The position numbers were made by a program, and so were the translations under genes. The notes below the pieces were generated by a model, which worked only from the letters and a program-made list of their open reading frames with translations, was not told the origin of the DNA and searched no databases. Shown here piece by piece: positions 7,686 through 17,634 of a stretch of DNA of 64,000 nt. Source of the stretch: an uncultured Lachnospiraceae bacterium (lineage in GTDB: Bacteria; Bacillota; Clostridia; Lachnospirales; Lachnospiraceae); NCBI GenBank assembly GCA_910588775.1, contig CAJURH010000002.1, positions 124,001-188,000 of the forward strand. The letters are read 5' to 3'. Position 1 is the stretch's first letter. Each line of letters starts with the position of its first letter.

Positions 7686-8467
7686 TATTGGATAAGATTG
7701 TACAGTCCACCCGAAAGAGGGTGGAGCGGGACAAAGAGCGGCAAAACCTGGAGGAAGTCAAAGCGCAGGCCCTGGCCATGGATACGCGGACACAGTTCCC
7801 TTTTGAGAAAATGCTCTGGTCGGAAGGGATTTCCTTCATCTGCGAGGTGAAGAAAGCTTCTCCATCTAAGGGCCTGATTGCCCCGGATTTTCCCTATCTG
7901 GACATTGCCAGAGAATACGAGCGGGTCGGAGCCGGGGCTATTTCCGTGTTGACGGAGCCGGAGTTTTTCCAAGGGTCGCCAGAGTATCTGAAAGAAATCC
8001 GCCAGGAAGTGGAGATTCCCCTGTTGCGCAAAGATTTTATTGTGGACGCGTACCAGATTTACCAGGCAAAGGTTCTGGGCGCGGATGCGGCGCTGCTTAT
8101 CTGCGCAATTCTGGATGGGGCGGCGCTGCGGGAATATATAGAACTCTGTGACCATTTAGGGCTGTCTGCCCTGGTGGAAGCGCACGATGAGCGGGAGATG
8201 GAGCAGGCGCTTTTAGCCGGAGCCAGAATCATCGGGGTCAACAACCGGAACTTAAAAGACTTTACCGTGGATATTGGCAACAGCGTTCGTCTGCGGCGTC
8301 TTGCGCCGGATGAGGTGGCTTTTGTGGCGGAAAGCGGCATCCAGACCAGGCAGGATGTGGAGAGTCTGGAGGAGGCCAGCGTCAACGCCGTTCTCATCGG
8401 GGAAACGCTGATGCGAAGCCCGGATAAAAAGGCCATGCTGGAGAAACTGCGGGGGAAAATTCCATGA
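7682..8467 (+). CDS. trpC: Indole-3-glycerol phosphate synthase
   Basis: A 261-residue TIM-barrel enzyme that closes the indole ring by decarboxylating CdRP. Family blocks seen are FICEVKKASPSKG (catalytic Lys), LRKDFIVDAYQIYQA, and IGVNNRNLKDFTVD near residue 180. It is a separate protein here, not fused to TrpF as in enterics. It starts in the ATGA overlap with trpD and ends in an ATGA overlap with trpF. Confidence 0.95.
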   Translation: MILDKIVQSTRKRVERDKERQNLEEVKAQALAMDTRTQFPFEKMLWSEGISFICEVKKASPSKGLIAPDFPYLDIAREYERVGAGAISVLTEPEFFQGSPEYLKEIRQEVEIPLLRKDFIVDAYQIYQAKVLGADAALLICAILDGAALREYIELCDHLGLSALVEAHDEREMEQALLAGARIIGVNNRNLKDFTVDIGNSVRLRRLAPDEVAFVAESGIQTRQDVESLEEASVNAVLIGETLMRSPDKKAMLEKLRGKIP

Positions 8468-9096
8468 GCCGGAACCCAGATCCGGTGCGGGTGAAAATCT
8501 GCGGTCTGCGCCGGATGGAGGATATAGAGTATGTGAATGCCTGCCTTCCTGATTACGCCGGGTTCGTGTTCGCCAAGAGCCGACGGCAGGTGACGGAGGC
8601 GAAGGCCAGAAAGCTGCGGGAAGCGCTGGATGCCCGGATTCAGACGGTGGGCGTATTCGTCAACGAGGAAATGGAGAGGATTTGCCGGCTCTGTTCCCAG
8701 GGAATTATTGATTTTATCCAGCTTCACGGGGATGAGGACGAGGATTATGTAAAAAAGCTGTCGGATTGCGTGCAGGCGCCTATCATCCGGGCGGTGAGGG
8801 TGCGAAGCCGGGAACAGATTCTGGCGGCCCAGCAGGGAGCCTGCGACTATCTGCTTCTGGATACGTATATGCCTGGTCAGTATGGAGGCGGCGGGCAAGC
8901 TTTTGACGAAGAGTTCATCCCGCCCCTTTTAAAGCCCTGGTTTCTGGCCGGAGGGCTGGACGCGGAGAATGTGAGAGAGAAGATAGACAGACATCATCCT
9001 TTTGGCGTGGATGTGAGCAGCAAAGTGGAGACAGACGGGAACAAAGACCTGGAGAAAATCCGGGCGTTTATAGAAAATGTGAGAGGATTGAGATAA
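8464..9096 (+). CDS. trpF: Phosphoribosylanthranilate isomerase
   Basis: A 210-residue TIM barrel that performs the Amadori rearrangement of PRA to Cd[10 protein letters not shown] near the N terminus holds the catalytic Cys, and [17 protein letters not shown] and GVDVSSKVE are typical of the family; the catalytic Asp is in LLLDTY. Start overlaps the trpC stop (ATGA). trpB begins two bases after its stop. Confidence 0.94.
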   Translation: MSRNPDPVRVKICGLRRMEDIEYVNACLPDYAGFVFAKSRRQVTEAKARKLREALDARIQTVGVFVNEEMERICRLCSQGIIDFIQLHGDEDEDYVKKLSDCVQAPIIRAVRVRSREQILAAQQGACDYLLLDTYMPGQYGGGGQAFDEEFIPPLLKPWFLAGGLDAENVREKIDRHHPFGVDVSSKVETDGNKDLEKIRAFIENVRGLR

Positions 9097-9097
9097 G

Positions 9098-10282
9098 ATG
9101 GAAAATGGAAAATATGGCGTATTCGGCGGCCAGTACGTGCCGGAAACCCTGATGACAGCCGTCCATGAAGTGGAGGCGGCTTACGAAAAGTATAAGGCGG
9201 ACCCCCAGTTTCAGGCAGAGCTTGCCGATCTGATGAAAAATTATGCGGGAAGGCCGTCTCTTCTGTATTATGCCGAGAAGATGACCAAAGATTTGGGCGG
9301 CGCGAAGATTTACCTGAAGAGGGAAGACTTGAACCATACCGGGTCCCACAAGATTAACAATGTGCTGGGGCAGGCGTTGCTGGCCAAGAAAATGGGCAAG
9401 ACCCGGCTGATTGCGGAGACGGGCGCCGGGCAGCATGGGGTGGCCACGGCCACGGCGGCGGCGCTTATGGGTATGGAATGCGAAGTGTTCATGGGTAAGG
9501 AGGACACGGACCGGCAGGCATTGAATGTGTACCGTATGGAACTTTTGGGCGCTAAGGTGCATTCGGTGACCAGCGGGACTATGACTTTGAAAGATGCGGT
9601 GAACGAGACCATGCGGGAGTGGAGCCGTCGGGTGGACGACACTCTGTATGTGCTGGGTTCCGTGATGGGACCGCATCCGTTTCCCATGATGGTGCGGGAC
9701 TTCCAGAAGATCATCGGCAAAGAAATCAAGGAACAGATTCAGGAGAGGGAAGGCCGTCTGCCCGACGCGGTGTTGGCCTGCGTGGGCGGCGGAAGCAACG
9801 CTATGGGCGCGTTCTATGAATTTATCCCGGATGCGTCCGTGGCTTTAATCGGCTGTGAAGCCGCTGGTCTTGGCGTGGACACAGAAAAGCACGCTGCCAC
9901 TATAGCCAGAGGCAGCGAAGGGATTTTCCACGGGATGAAGTCCTTATTCTGTCAGAACAAAGACGGACAGATTGCGCCCGTGTATTCCCTGTCCGCTGGG
10001 CTTGACTATCCAGGCATTGGGCCGGAACACGCCCATCTGGCCAAAACAGGCCGGGCCACTTACGTGCCGGTGACCGACGAAGAAGCGGTGTCCGCTTTTG
10101 AATATTTATCCAGGGTGGAGGGAATCATTCCAGCGTTGGAGAGCGCGCACGCGGTGGCCCATGCCAGGAAAATTGCGCCGGGCATGTCAAAAGACCAGAT
10201 TGTTGTGGTGAATTTATCTGGGCGCGGAGACAAAGACGTGGCTGCCATAGCCAGATACAGGGGGGTAGAGCTTTATGAATAA
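9098..10282 (+). CDS. trpB: Tryptophan synthase beta chain
   Basis: A 394-residue PLP enzyme joining indole and serine. Lys85 in [10 protein letters not shown] is the PLP Schiff-base lysine, and the phosphate-binding [10 protein letters not shown] loop and GRGDKD near the end are present. The N terminus [15 protein letters not shown] is that of the canonical TrpB1, which pairs with TrpA. It overlaps the start of trpA by eight bases. Confidence 0.97.
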   Translation: MENGKYGVFGGQYVPETLMTAVHEVEAAYEKYKADPQFQAELADLMKNYAGRPSLLYYAEKMTKDLGGAKIYLKREDLNHTGSHKINNVLGQALLAKKMGKTRLIAETGAGQHGVATATAAALMGMECEVFMGKEDTDRQALNVYRMELLGAKVHSVTSGTMTLKDAVNETMREWSRRVDDTLYVLGSVMGPHPFPMMVRDFQKIIGKEIKEQIQEREGRLPDAVLACVGGGSNAMGAFYEFIPDASVALIGCEAAGLGVDTEKHAATIARGSEGIFHGMKSLFCQNKDGQIAPVYSLSAGLDYPGIGPEHAHLAKTGRATYVPVTDEEAVSAFEYLSRVEGIIPALESAHAVAHARKIAPGMSKDQIVVVNLSGRGDKDVAAIARYRGVELYE

Positions 10283-11069
10283 TCAAAGACATGAGAGAAT
10301 TGCCAGGGCCTTTGCCCATGGGAAAGCGTTTATACCATTTATCACAGGGGGTGATCCCAGCCTGGAGGTGACTAAGAAGCTGCTCATCGCCATGGAGGAG
10401 GCCGGGGCGGATTTGGTGGAAATCGGTCTGCCTTTCTCCGACCCCATTGCGGAAGGAGAGGTGATTCAGGAGGCCACTTATCGGGCGCTGAGCGCTGGAT
10501 GCACGACGGATCAACTGTTCGATATGGTGAAGGAAGCCAGAGAGACGGTGAAAATTCCCCTGGTTTTCCTCACGTATGTGAATTCTGTATTTTCCTATGG
10601 AAAAGAAGCGTTTATGAAACGCTGCGTGGAATGTGGGGTGGACGGACTGATTGTGCCAGACCTGCCCTATGAGGAAAAAGGGGAAATCCGGGATGTGTGC
10701 CAGGAATATGGAATCGCCATTATCTCGCTGATTGCGCCCACGTCCAAAGAGCGGATTAAGGCCATTGCGCAGGACGCCCAAGGGTTTATTTACGTGGTGT
10801 CCTCCCTGGGCGTCACAGGCGTGCGTCAGGAGATTACCACCAATGTGGAGGAAATGACGGCCATGGTTCGCCAGGTGACGGATGTGCCCTGCGCCATCGG
10901 CTTTGGCATCTCCAGGCCCGAACAGGCGACGCAGATGGCGCGGGTGTCCGACGGGGCCATTGTGGGATCGGCCATCGTGCGCATGGTGGGGGAATATAAA
11001 GAAGGGTGCATACCCGCTGTGGCGGAGTATGTGAAGAAAATGAAAGAAGCGGTAAGGGCCGCAGAGTGA
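10275..11069 (+). CDS. trpA: Tryptophan synthase alpha chain
   Basis: A 264-residue TIM barrel that splits indole-3-glycerol phosphate. The catalytic Glu is in [15 protein letters not shown] and the Asp in [20 protein letters not shown] and IGFGIS are the phosphate-site loops. Last gene of the operon. I see no clear terminator behind it before the rplS promoter at 11085. Confidence 0.96.
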   Translation: MNNQRHERIARAFAHGKAFIPFITGGDPSLEVTKKLLIAMEEAGADLVEIGLPFSDPIAEGEVIQEATYRALSAGCTTDQLFDMVKEARETVKIPLVFLTYVNSVFSYGKEAFMKRCVECGVDGLIVPDLPYEEKGEIRDVCQEYGIAIISLIAPTSKERIKAIAQDAQGFIYVVSSLGVTGVRQEITTNVEEMTAMVRQVTDVPCAIGFGISRPEQATQMARVSDGAIVGSAIVRMVGEYKEGCIPAVAEYVKKMKEAVRAAE

Positions 11070-11084
11070 TTTGTAAATTTTGCC

Positions 11085-11113
11085 TTGTAAAATCCCGTTA
11101 TTTGTAGTATAAT
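11085..11113 (+). promoter_or_regulatory. rplS promoter
   Basis: TTGTAA (11085-11090), 17-bp spacer, TATAAT (11108-11113), 91 bp before the rplS start. The leader holds no structure I can assign. Confidence 0.65.
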
Positions 11114-11204
11114 CGCTTTTGTTATACGTGAATAAGAGATGGTCCTCTGTTACGGAAAATAACCGTCATTCAAGAACATCCAAATAGAAAAAGGAGTGAA
11201 AGCA

Positions 11205-11555
11205 ATGAACGAAATCATCAGAAAAATCGAGGCTACACAGTTAAAAGAACAGCCGCCGCAGTTTCGCGTAGGGGACACAGTGAGAGTCCATGCGAAAATC
11301 AAAGAAGGCAACCGGGAGAGAATCCAGGTATTTGAAGGCACCGTGTTGAAAAGACAAAATGGCGGCAACCGGGAGACTTTTACAGTCAGGAAAACATCCA
11401 ATGGCATTGGCGTGGAGAAGACTTGGCCTGTGCACTCACCCAACGTGGAAAAGGTTGAGGTGGTTCGCTACGGTAAGGTAAGAAGGGCGAAACTGAATTA
11501 TCTGAGAAACCGTGTGGGCAAACGCGCGAAAGTGAAAGAGCGTGTAGTAAGGTAG
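11205..11555 (+). CDS. rplS: Ribosomal protein bL19
   Basis: A 116-residue 50S protein located at the 30S/50S interface. [32 protein letters not shown] and the ending [12 protein letters not shown] are family hallmarks. The ATG after AAAAAGGAG is used rather than a GTG three codons earlier. A terminator follows, so it is mainly monocistronic. Confidence 0.97.
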   Translation: MNEIIRKIEATQLKEQPPQFRVGDTVRVHAKIKEGNRERIQVFEGTVLKRQNGGNRETFTVRKTSNGIGVEKTWPVHSPNVEKVEVVRYGKVRRAKLNYLRNRVGKRAKVKERVVR

Positions 11556-11568
11556 TAGTGGGTATTTA

Positions 11569-11596
11569 GGGGGCTGTGTAAACAGCCCCTTTGTTT
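11569..11596 (+). terminator. rplS terminator
   Basis: GGGGCTG pairs with CAGCCCC around TGTAAA and is followed by TTTG-TTT. Confidence 0.85.
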
Positions 11597-11625
11597 CCAT
11601 ATGGAAGATTTCCGGAGGATGTCAG

Positions 11626-12201
11626 ATGGCAGGAAAAGCATCGGGGGAAAAAACTTTTTTTGAAGGAGATTGGATAAAGGGCATTTTAATATGGTTTTTC
11701 CAGATTGCGGTGGTTCTGGCCTGTGCCGTTGTGGTTGCAATCTTTTTTTTCCAGTCCGTAACCATGCAGGAAGGCTCCATGGAGCCCACGTTGGCGGCCG
11801 GAGACCGGTTCTTCATCAATAAGATGGCGTACAAGCTGGGAAGCCCCAAGCGGGGGGATCTTATCGTGTTCAAAACCAGCGCCAAGGAGGAAGCTACCCT
11901 GCATATTAAGCGGGTGATTGGCCTTCCGGGGGAAACCATACAGGTTAAGGACGGTCAGATCCTTATAAATGATGAGACCTATAAAGAAGGAAGGGATTTT
12001 CCCAGCATTGCTAACCCAGGGCTGGCGGAGGAAGGCGTTTCCCTTCAGTCGGGAGAATATTTTGTGCTGGGGGACAACCGAAATAACAGTGACGACAGCC
12101 GGTATGGAGACGTGGGTTGCGTTCAGAGAAAAAACATTGTGGGGGAACTGTGGTTTGTGGCAGGACCCATTAAGAAAATAGGTTTGCTAAGCGATGAGTG
12201 A
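11626..12201 (+). CDS. lepB: Signal peptidase I
   Basis: A 191-residue membrane protease that removes signal peptides from secreted proteins. One N-terminal membrane segment (about residues 18-42), then catalytic Ser51 in GSMEPTL and Lys95 in HIKRVIGLPGE, and the GDNRNNSDDSR box near residue 152. Single anchor and size fit the Gram-positive SipS type. Start ATG follows CCGGAGGATG. It sits between rplS and rbgA, a common Firmicutes order. Confidence 0.95.
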   Translation: MAGKASGEKTFFEGDWIKGILIWFFQIAVVLACAVVVAIFFFQSVTMQEGSMEPTLAAGDRFFINKMAYKLGSPKRGDLIVFKTSAKEEATLHIKRVIGLPGETIQVKDGQILINDETYKEGRDFPSIANPGLAEEGVSLQSGEYFVLGDNRNNSDDSRYGDVGCVQRKNIVGELWFVAGPIKKIGLLSDE

Positions 12202-12225
12202 TGGGCAGAGAAAGGACATGAGATT

Positions 12226-13059
12226 ATGAATTTGCAGTGGTACCCGGGGCATATGACGAAGGCCAGACGGATGATGCAGGAAGACTTGAAGCTGATAGAT
12301 CTGGTGATAGAACTTTTGGACGCCCGCGCGCCTCTGAGCAGCCGCAATCCGGACATTGATGAGATGAGCAGGCAGAAGTCACGGCTGCTTCTTTTGAATA
12401 AGGCGGATCTGGCGGATGAGAAGAAGAATCAGGAGTGGGGGGCTTTTTTTCAGAAGAAAGGGTTTTACACGGCGAAAGTGGACTCCAGGAGCAATGCGGG
12501 ACTGAAGGCGATTCACAATATTATCAAGGAAGCCTGTAAGGAGAAGCTGGAGAGGGACAGGCGAAGGGGCATTAAGAATAGGCCCATCCGCGCCATGGTG
12601 GTGGGAATTCCCAATGTGGGCAAATCCACGTTTATCAACAGTTTTGCCGGAAAAGCCTGCACAAAGACTGGGAACCGGCCGGGCGTCACCAAGGGAAAAC
12701 AGTGGATACGGTTGAATAAAAGCGTGGAGCTTTTGGACACGCCGGGCATTCTCTGGCCTAAGTTCGATGATCCCCAGGTGGGAGAGCGGCTGGCCATGAT
12801 TGGATCGGTGAAAGATGACCTTATCAACATAGAGGAATTATCGCTGAAGTTGATTGGATATCTGCAGAGGAATTATCCGGGATTGTTGCAGAAAAGGTAT
12901 AATATAGACGAGAGTGGGGAAACCTTGCAGCTTTTGGAAGCCATTGCCCGTGAGCGCAACTGCGTGCGAAAAGGGGCGGATCTGGATTATGAGAAAGCGG
13001 CAGCCATGGTGATGGAAGAATTCCGCGGCGGCCGGCTGGGGCGAATTACATTAGAATAA
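12226..13059 (+). CDS. rbgA: Ribosome biogenesis GTPase RbgA (YlqF)
   Basis: A 277-residue circularly permuted GTPase needed for late 50S assembly. The motif order is permuted: LLLNKADL (G4) comes first, then GIPNVGKSTFIN (G1, about residue 126) and DTPGILWP (G3). The N terminus WYPGHMTKARR is diagnostic. The C-terminal ANTAR-like RNA-binding region is present. Confidence 0.95.
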   Translation: MNLQWYPGHMTKARRMMQEDLKLIDLVIELLDARAPLSSRNPDIDEMSRQKSRLLLLNKADLADEKKNQEWGAFFQKKGFYTAKVDSRSNAGLKAIHNIIKEACKEKLERDRRRGIKNRPIRAMVVGIPNVGKSTFINSFAGKACTKTGNRPGVTKGKQWIRLNKSVELLDTPGILWPKFDDPQVGERLAMIGSVKDDLINIEELSLKLIGYLQRNYPGLLQKRYNIDESGETLQLLEAIARERNCVRKGADLDYEKAAAMVMEEFRGGRLGRITLE

Positions 13060-13128
13060 TGTGTTCTATTTTATCTGCGTATCTGCATATGCATATAGTC
13101 TAATCTTGTATTGTAGGCGGTAACCTTT

Positions 13129-14268
13129 ATGCAGATCCATATTGTGGAAGAGGGGGAAACGGTGGACGCCATCGCTCAAGCTTATGGGGTCCCTGTGGAA
13201 ATACTGATTCTGGACAATCAACTGGTTTATCCATACAGGCTGGCCATTGGCCAGGCATTGTATATCCCTGTTTACGATTCTTCGGGGGAGAGGCCCCTGG
13301 CTCAAATTTCTGGTTACGCGTATCCTTACATCAGCCCCTGGGTATTGGGGCAGACACTTCCCTTTTTAACCGAACTCCCTATTTTTTCCTATGGATTTAC
13401 AGATGATGGCTGGCTGGTTCCGCCGGCCACGGAGGAGAGCTGGATGATTGAGATGTGCGAAGCCCAGGGAGTCATCCCGTTTCTCACGCTTACGCCGCTG
13501 GATGCGCAAGGCAAATTCAACAATGCCTTGATTGCCTCTGTGGTGTGGAATTCCGTGGCTGGAGATCGTTTGATTCTGGAACTGATCCGGACCATGCAGG
13601 AAAAAGGCTATGGGGGCGTGGACATTGACTTTGAGTACATTCGCAGGGAGGACCGGGACGCATTTACGGAGTTTGTCCGCAGGGCGACGGTGATTCTCCA
13701 TGAATTTGGCTTCCGGGTGAGCATAGCCCTTGCGCCAAAGACTTCGGCGGACCAGAAGGGGCTTCTCTATGAAGGGAAGGATTACCCCGCGCTGGGGGGC
13801 ATTGCGGACAGCGTGCTTTTGATGACCTACGAGTGGGGTTACAAATACGGGCCCAATATGGCGGTGGCGCCTATACATAAAGTGGAGCAGGTGGTGCAGT
13901 ATGCGGTTACGGAAATACCCGCCGCCAAGATACGCATGGGAATTCCCAATTACGGGTACGACTGGTCATTGCCTTATGTGCCAAATGTGACGGTGGCCAA
14001 TACCATCGGAAATGTGGAGGCCGTGCAGATTGCCATCACGCATTTTGCCCGCATCCAGTACGACGAGACGGCCCAGTCCCCATATTTTCGCTACTGGCAG
14101 GACGACGTGGAACACGAGGTATGGTTTGAGGATGTGCGCAGCCTGGAGGCGAAATTCAATCTAGTGAAAAACTACGGGCTGCAGGGCATGGGTTACTGGC
14201 AGATTATGCGCTGGTGGAGGGCGAACTGGCTGGCGCTTGAGGATACGTTTGTGATTCAGAAGGAGTAG
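13129..14268 (+). CDS. LysM-GH18 protein, spore cortex/peptidoglycan glucosaminidase-like
   Basis: A 379-residue protein with one N-terminal LysM domain (about residues 2-47: IHIVEEGETVDAIAQAYGV) and a glycoside hydrolase family 18 domain. The catalytic DxxDxE signature is GGVDIDFEYI near residue 168, so the acid Glu is kept. The arrangement is like SleL/YaaH, which act on cortex peptidoglycan in spore germination, though those usually have two LysM domains. No signal peptide is visible, as expected for spore-deposited proteins. The ribosome site is weak. Confidence 0.85.
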   Translation: MQIHIVEEGETVDAIAQAYGVPVEILILDNQLVYPYRLAIGQALYIPVYDSSGERPLAQISGYAYPYISPWVLGQTLPFLTELPIFSYGFTDDGWLVPPATEESWMIEMCEAQGVIPFLTLTPLDAQGKFNNALIASVVWNSVAGDRLILELIRTMQEKGYGGVDIDFEYIRREDRDAFTEFVRRATVILHEFGFRVSIALAPKTSADQKGLLYEGKDYPALGGIADSVLLMTYEWGYKYGPNMAVAPIHKVEQVVQYAVTEIPAAKIRMGIPNYGYDWSLPYVPNVTVANTIGNVEAVQIAITHFARIQYDETAQSPYFRYWQDDVEHEVWFEDVRSLEAKFNLVKNYGLQGMGYWQIMRWWRANWLALEDTFVIQKE

Positions 14269-14281
14269 GAAACGAAAGACG

Positions 14282-15061
14282 ATGAAAACAATCGGGGATA
14301 TACGGGAAGAATTCGCCGAAGCGTCCGAAGATGGCTGGAAAGCTCTCTGTGAAAAATATCGGGGGGACAGCCGCAAGGGCGTGGCCAATCTTCTTAAGAA
14401 ATACGAGAAGGCACAGGAAAAGTTAAGACAGGAGCGGGAACGGATTTACCAAATGAAGGAATACGAGCGCAAATATGCCCATGTGGGCCTGCTGTGTGGC
14501 GTGGATGAAGCGGGCCGGGGTCCGCTGGCTGGTCCGGTGGTGGCGGCAGCGGTGATTTTGCCGCCAGACTGTTCGATTCTTTACCTGGACGATTCCAAGA
14601 AATTATCGGCTAAGAAACGAGAAGAGCTGTATCCGGTGATATTTGAAGAGGCTCTGGCGGTGGGCGTGGGCTATGCCAGTCCTGCTCGAATCGATGAAAT
14701 CAATATCCTGCAGGCCACGTATGAGGCCATGCGGGAGGCCATTGGAAAGCTCTCGGCAGAGCCACAGCTTCTTCTCAACGATGCGGTCACCATTCCCCAG
14801 GTGGTCATCCCGCAGGTTCCGCTGATTCACGGGGACGCCAGGAGTCTGTCCATTGCGGCGGCCAGCGTTGTGGCCAAGGTGACCAGGGACCGGCTGATGC
14901 TTGCGTACGACAAAGAGATGCCCCAGTACGGGTTCGCCGCCCACAAAGGCTACGGCAGCGCGGCGCATATAGCGGCGCTGGAAAAGCACGGCCCCAGCCC
15001 CATACATAGAAAAAGCTTTCTGAAAAAGTTCGCGAACATTGGAAGGTCGGCTTATGAATAA
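14282..15061 (+). CDS. rnhB: Ribonuclease HII
   Basis: A 259-residue endonuclease that removes ribonucleotides from DNA. The catalytic acids are in CGVDEAGRGPLAGP (about residue 76) and the LIHGDARSLSIAAASVVAK block with further Asp. A 70-residue N-terminal helical extension precedes the catalytic domain, as in Bacillus-type RNase HII. It overlaps the start of yraN. Confidence 0.95.
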   Translation: MKTIGDIREEFAEASEDGWKALCEKYRGDSRKGVANLLKKYEKAQEKLRQERERIYQMKEYERKYAHVGLLCGVDEAGRGPLAGPVVAAAVILPPDCSILYLDDSKKLSAKKREELYPVIFEEALAVGVGYASPARIDEINILQATYEAMREAIGKLSAEPQLLLNDAVTIPQVVIPQVPLIHGDARSLSIAAASVVAKVTRDRLMLAYDKEMPQYGFAAHKGYGSAAHIAALEKHGPSPIHRKSFLKKFANIGRSAYE

Positions 15062-15422
15062 ACGTAAAGTGGGCAGTCATTACGAAGAGCAGGCGGCGAA
15101 ATTCTTGGAAAATCAGGGATACGAAATTCTTGAGAAAAATTATCGAAATTCCATGGGGGAAATCGACTTAATCGGACGGGACGGAGACTATCTGGCGTTT
15201 GTGGAAGTCAAATACCGAAGAGACAAAAGGCGGGGCGCTGCGCTGGAGGCTGTCAACAGTCAGAAGCAGCGACGGATTTCCAGAGCGGCCCTTTTATATC
15301 GGGCGCAGAAACAGATTCCAGAGGAAACGCCTTGCAGATTTGACGTGGTGGGGATGGATGGTGGAGAGATTGCGCTGGTGAAAAATGCGTTTGATTTTTG
15401 TTATGGAAAACCTTTGTGGTAA
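15054..15422 (+). CDS. YraN family protein (UPF0102)
   Basis: A 122-residue predicted PD-(D/E)xK nuclease-fold protein: GSHYEEQAAKFLENQGY, then NSMGEIDLIGRDGDYLAFVEVKYR holds the Glu-Asp...Glu-x-Lys acids. It commonly follows rnhB and its role is unclear. ATG 15054 is used, which overlaps the rnhB stop, rather than a TTG five codons earlier. Confidence 0.9.
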   Translation: MNKRKVGSHYEEQAAKFLENQGYEILEKNYRNSMGEIDLIGRDGDYLAFVEVKYRRDKRRGAALEAVNSQKQRRISRAALLYRAQKQIPEETPCRFDVVGMDGGEIALVKNAFDFCYGKPLW

Positions 15423-15443
15423 CGAGAGAAAGGGGGAGAAGCC

Positions 15444-16292
15444 ATGCAGATGAAGATAAACTGGAAGAAACGGGAACGGATGCAGGTGTGCCAGGAGGGG
15501 GATGTGGTTTATCTGAAATATCCCAGTCTGGAGGAGACAGGCGTGGTCATTCACGGTTTCAGCTCCCGGTTGGGCGGCGTAAGCCAGGGGATCTACGCTT
15601 CCATGAATTTGAGTTTTTCCAGAGGGGATGACAAAGAGGCGGTTTTGGAAAACTATCGCAGAATCGCCAAAGCCATTGGTTTTCAGTGGGAGAGTGTCGT
15701 CGCCTCGGATCAAACCCATACGGCCAATGTGCGGGTAGTTGGCAATGAGGACAAAGGCTGTGGTCTTATAAAGCCCCGTTCCTATCGGGACGTAGACGGC
15801 ATGATTACCAATGTGCCGCAAGTGACGCTGGCCACCTATTATGCGGACTGCGTGCCCCTTTATCTGGTGGACCCAGTGAAGAAGGCCGTGGGCCTGTCCC
15901 ATTCCGGTTGGAAAGGCACAGTGGGGAAAATCGGGAAAGCTACGGTGGAGGCCATGGAACGGGAATATGGAACGGACCCTAAGGATTTGACAGTGGCCAT
16001 CGGACCATCCATTTGCCAGGACTGTTATGAAGTCAGTGAGGATGTGATCGAGGAATTTCGGAGAGCATTTTCCAGAGAGCTGTGGGACAGACTGTTCTAC
16101 CAGAAAGAAAACGGAAAATACCAGCTGGATCTGTGGGAAGCCAACCGGCAGATTTTCCTGGAGGCCGGGGTGGAGGCCGGGAAAATTGCTTTGCCAGGGC
16201 TGTGCACCTGTTGTAACCCGGATTTTTTGTTCTCTCATCGGGCGTCCAAAGGGAAGAGAGGGAATCTGGCGGCGTTTTTGGCGTTGAAATAA
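15444..16292 (+). CDS. pgeF: Laccase-domain purine nucleoside phosphorylase family protein (YfiH/PgeF)
   Basis: A 282-residue member of the multicopper-polyphenol-oxidase-like family, now linked to purine nucleoside phosphorolysis and peptidoglycan editing. The metal site residues are in SDQTHTANV, YADCVPLYLVD, LSHSGWKGT and LPGLCTCCNPDFLFSHR (His and Cys ligands). Last gene of the rightward run; an inverted-repeat element follows its stop. Confidence 0.9.
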   Translation: MQMKINWKKRERMQVCQEGDVVYLKYPSLEETGVVIHGFSSRLGGVSQGIYASMNLSFSRGDDKEAVLENYRRIAKAIGFQWESVVASDQTHTANVRVVGNEDKGCGLIKPRSYRDVDGMITNVPQVTLATYYADCVPLYLVDPVKKAVGLSHSGWKGTVGKIGKATVEAMEREYGTDPKDLTVAIGPSICQDCYEVSEDVIEEFRRAFSRELWDRLFYQKENGKYQLDLWEANRQIFLEAGVEAGKIALPGLCTCCNPDFLFSHRASKGKRGNLAAFLALK

Positions 16293-16297
16293 ATATA

Positions 16298-16463
16298 AGG
16301 GTGTGTTTGAGAATTCATTCACGGCATTCGCGCGATCCCATTGTGGCAAATTTGCCCCGCTTTCAGTCAGCGCAGCTCGTTGCGATTCCTTCATTTGGGA
16401 CAAATTTTCCATATTACGCCCATGGGTGCAAATTGTGACATACAGTGTTTTCAAACACACTCT
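16298..16463. repeat. Inverted-repeat-ended element (MITE-like) between pgeF and prs
   Basis: A 166-bp block bounded by AGGGTGTGTTTGAGAAT on the left and its near complement on the right (ATTCTCAAACACACCCT expected, GTTTTCAAACACACTCT found, 14 of 17 matching). It contains no open frame. The right end reaches into the prs stop codon. It looks like a small non-autonomous element that now also separates two convergent genes; no second copy was found in the window. Confidence 0.65.
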
Positions 16464-17634
16464 AGCGGTTTTTTGTTTTTTCCAATAGTTTAATGATTTT
16501 ATCGTTATGGGAACGCACTTTTTCCACGGATATGTCATGGTTAATATTATCTATAATGTTGGCCAGATATTTGCTCATGTTGGCTTCAATATAGTAAGGC
16601 CGTTCCAGAAGTTCAGGGATGCGGTAATTCAAGTTGGTGGTAATTAACCGGTAGATGTATCCCTTTTCATAAAATTCATCAAATTTCTTCAGGCCGTCTG
16701 TGAACAGGCCGAATGTGGTGCACACGAAGACCCTGTTCGCCTTTCGTTCTTTTAGTTGAACGGCCACATCCAGCATACTCTCGCCGGAAGAAATCATATC
16801 GTCGATGATAACCACATCTTTTCCTTCCACGGAATCGCCTAAGAACTCATGGGCGACGATGGGATTTTTGCCGCCCACGATGGTGGAATAATCTCTCCGT
16901 TTGTAGAACATACCCATATCCACGCCTAAAATATTGGAGAAATATACAGCTCTGGACATGGCGCCTTCGTCTGGACTGATGATCATCAGATGGTCGTTGT
17001 CTGTCCGGAAGTCGGGCACATTTTTTATCAGGGCTTTTAGGAATTGATAGGTGGGGAAGAAGCTGTCAAATCCCTTTAAAGGGATAGAATTCTGCACCCT
17101 GGGATCGTGAGCGTCAAAGGTGAGGATATTGGAAACGCCCATATCCGCCAATTCCTGCAACGCCAGCGCGCAGTCTAAAGACTCCCGTTTGGAACGCTTA
17201 TGCTGCCTGCCTTCGTACAGAAAGGGCATAACCACGTTAATCCGGTGCGCTTTGCCGTTGGCGGCGGAGATAATCCGCTTCAAATCCTGGTAATGATTGT
17301 CGGGGGACATATGGTTCTCGTGGCCGCAAACTGTGTAAGTCAGGCTGTAGTTGGTGATGTCAACCATGATGAATAAGTCCACTCCGCGCACGGATTCCTT
17401 AATGTAAGCTTTTCCTTCCCCAGTGCCGAAACGGGGACATTCACAGTCAATTAGAAAAGTGTCCGCGCTGTATCCGGGAAGCCGGATTCCAGTTTTGTCA
17501 TGGTCTGCGACGCCTTTGCGCATACGAACCAGTTTCGCGTCTACTTCCTTTGCTAAAGTCTTGCATCCTGACAGGGCTGCGATCTTGAGAGGAGCCACGG
17601 TCATGGGCTGTTCCAGTAGTTCTGTGTTGGACAT
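16462..17634 (-). CDS. prs: Ribose-phosphate pyrophosphokinase
   Basis: A 390-residue enzyme making PRPP, the substrate for TrpD and for purine, pyrimidine and histidine synthesis. Visible are the ATP loop region MPFLYEGRQHKRSKRESLDC, the flexible LTFDAHDPRVQ, and the PRPP-binding VVIIDDMISSGESM. It is longer than the usual 315 residues, matching the long clostridial class with an N-terminal extension. ATG follows CATGGAGG. Its stop codon overlaps the adjacent repeat element. Confidence 0.93.
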   Translation of the reverse strand: MSNTELLEQPMTVAPLKIAALSGCKTLAKEVDAKLVRMRKGVADHDKTGIRLPGYSADTFLIDCECPRFGTGEGKAYIKESVRGVDLFIMVDITNYSLTYTVCGHENHMSPDNHYQDLKRIISAANGKAHRINVVMPFLYEGRQHKRSKRESLDCALALQELADMGVSNILTFDAHDPRVQNSIPLKGFDSFFPTYQFLKALIKNVPDFRTDNDHLMIISPDEGAMSRAVYFSNILGVDMGMFYKRRDYSTIVGGKNPIVAHEFLGDSVEGKDVVIIDDMISSGESMLDVAVQLKERKANRVFVCTTFGLFTDGLKKFDEFYEKGYIYRLITTNLNYRIPELLERPYYIEANMSKYLANIIDNINHDISVEKVRSHNDKIIKLLEKTKNR

